A DNA stretch of 64,000 nt from Streptomyces sp. R21 (lineage in GTDB: Bacteria > Actinomycetota > Actinomycetes > Streptomycetales > Streptomycetaceae): positions 2,852,001 through 2,916,000 of the forward strand of contig NZ_CP163435.1 in NCBI RefSeq assembly GCF_041051975.1, in the 5' to 3' direction. The notes under the pieces are model-generated. The model made no database searches and was not told the origin of the DNA. It worked only from the letters and a program-made list of their open reading frames with translations. Of this stretch, positions 63,217 to 64,000 are shown one piece after another. Each line of letters begins with the position of its first letter. The first letter of the stretch is position 1. Both the position numbers and the translations under genes were made by a program.

Positions 63217-63762
63217 TCAAGTCCCCCCGTTCTGTTCCGTATCCTGTGCCCGCTCATTCCCGGTCTGTTCGCCCGCGAGCTGCTTCAGAAGCAGCGCGAG
63301 TACGCTCCGTACACTCTCCATACGGATTTCCGCACGGTCGCCGTTCAACCGCAGCGGCAGCACTTTCCCGCCACGATCCCCGTGAAAATTGGCTTCAGAA
63401 GGTCCGTCGACGGCCACGAAAACCGTTCCGACCGGCTGTCCGTCCTGGGGTTCGGGCCCGGCGACACCGGTGGTGGCGATCCCCCAGTCGGCGCCCAGCG
63501 CCTTGCGTACGCCGGCCGCCATCTGGGCCGCGACCTGCGGATCCACCGCTCCGCGCTGGGCCAGCAGAGTGGCGTCGACGCCCAGCAGCTGATGCTTGAG
63601 TTCGGTGGCGTAGGCGGTCACTGAGCCCCGGAAGGCCTTGGACGCCCCGGGCGTAGCTGTGATCTCCGCCGCCACCAGGCCACCGGTGAGCGACTCGGCG
63701 ACGGCGAGCGTCTCGCCCCTCACCGTGAGTAGTCGCAGCACTTCGGCGGCCGCGGGGTTCAC
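63217..63762 (-). CDS. cinA: CinA family protein (nicotinamide-nucleotide amidohydrolase domain)
   Basis: 181 residues, only the CinA C-terminal (PncC) domain, which deamidates NMN to NaMN. Motifs: ETLAVAESLTGGLVAAEIT, GASKAFRGSVTAYATELKHQ, AVDPQVAAQMAAGVRKALGAD, GIATTGVAGPEPQDGQPVGT. The N-terminal MoaB-like domain of full CinA is absent, as usual in Streptomyces. The GTG at 63762 overlaps the pgsA stop (GTGA), so it is coupled to pgsA; clgR follows 109 bases later. Confidence 0.94.
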   Translation of the reverse strand: MNPAAAEVLRLLTVRGETLAVAESLTGGLVAAEITATPGASKAFRGSVTAYATELKHQLLGVDATLLAQRGAVDPQVAAQMAAGVRKALGADWGIATTGVAGPEPQDGQPVGTVFVAVDGPSEANFHGDRGGKVLPLRLNGDRAEIRMESVRSVLALLLKQLAGEQTGNERAQDTEQNGGT

Positions 63763-64000
63763 CGCTCGGCCTCCTCGGCCGCCGCCTGCCGCTCGGCGAT
63801 TCCGCGCCTGCGCAGCACAATGGCCTGTCTCACATAGTCGAGCCCGGTGACCACGGTCAGGACGACCGCCGCGGCCATCACCCAGAACCTCAGGGTGGCC
63901 AGCGGCCCCGTCAGCGCCAGGATGTACATCCCGACGGCGGTGCCCTGGGTCAGGGTCTTCATCTTGCCGCCGCGGCTCGCCGGGATGACGCCGTAACGGA
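63759..64000 (-). CDS. pgsA: CDP-diacylglycerol--glycerol-3-phosphate 3-phosphatidyltransferase, C-terminal part
   Basis: The last 80 codons of a gene entering from the right edge: RYGVIPASRGGKMKTLTQGT, then membrane segments GMYILALTGPLATLRFWVMA and AAVVLTVVTGLDYV, ending RQAAAEEAER. The G-K-x-K-T-x-x-Q segment after the active site is typical of PgsA, which makes phosphatidylglycerol phosphate. The CDP-alcohol phosphotransferase motif lies outside the window. The pgsA-cinA-clgR order supports the call. Confidence 0.88.
   Translation of the reverse strand, partial: RYGVIPASRGGKMKTLTQGTAVGMYILALTGPLATLRFWVMAAAVVLTVVTGLDYVRQAIVLRRRGIAERQAAAEEAER

Overview
This window is a high-GC, densely coded actinomycete chromosome segment. 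Gene content and order point firmly to Streptomyces: nrdR-nrdJ beside lexA, hflX, a RshA-type second RelA/SpoT protein, dapF, miaA/miaB, a glutamate ABC transporter facing a two-component system, recA-recX, lhr-nei and pgsA-cinA-clgR. The same genes cluster on the Streptomyces coelicolor core chromosome, so most of the window is conserved core with a few accessory patches. No rRNA, tRNA, CRISPR array, insertion sequence or prophage was recognised.

Layout. 1-3.7 kb: a partial unknown gene, an ADP-ribosylglycohydrolase, a histidine phosphatase, a DUF4937 protein and a TerD protein. 3.8-10.9 kb: DNA precursors and damage control (nrdJ, nrdR with twin NrdR boxes, lexA with an SOS box, a DinG-type helicase). 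11-17.7 kb: a leftward NRPS-independent siderophore operon (aminotransferase, two IucA/IucC synthetases, an acetyltransferase). 18-20.7 kb: two tandem lipoprotein proteases. 20.8-33 kb: mainly leftward housekeeping genes (hflX, an M1 peptidase, rshA, dapF, miaA, miaB, a MazG-like protein) plus a small acidic protein and an antitoxin-like protein. 33-40 kb: an orphan TAXI binding protein, the GluR/GluK-type two-component system and gluABCD. 40-46.9 kb: an accessory patch with a small secreted protein in AT-rich DNA, a flavin monooxygenase, a cysteine dioxygenase/rhodanese operon behind a Cys-rich leader peptide, and an FtsX permease with its own regulator. 47-55 kb: recX, recA, membrane proteins, DUF3046, azlCD and an AraC regulator. 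55.3-64 kb: lhr, nei, an SDR, a small membrane protein, clgR, cinA and the end of pgsA.

How the genes work together. Genome maintenance is the strongest theme: recA, recX, lexA, a DinG helicase, lhr, nei, and ribonucleotide reductase with its repressor. Two control layers are visible. LexA boxes precede lexA and, in weaker form, recA. A RecA_NDp-type element (the PafBC-linked, LexA-independent damage promoter) precedes recA and, in close variants, the DinG helicase, lhr and an AI-2E/PerM family gene. MiaA and MiaB act in sequence on A37 of tRNAs. GluR/GluK presumably controls the divergent glutamate importer. The cysteine dioxygenase/rhodanese pair appears to be under cysteine-sensing attenuation.

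Many genes show a TANNNT-like hexamer about six bases before the start codon and lack a good Shine-Dalgarno sequence, which suggests leaderless mRNAs. Start codons were chosen from Shine-Dalgarno matches, this leaderless signature, and family N-termini (for example Pro2 of Nei). Functions are inferred from recognised motifs and recalled family knowledge; no database search was possible.
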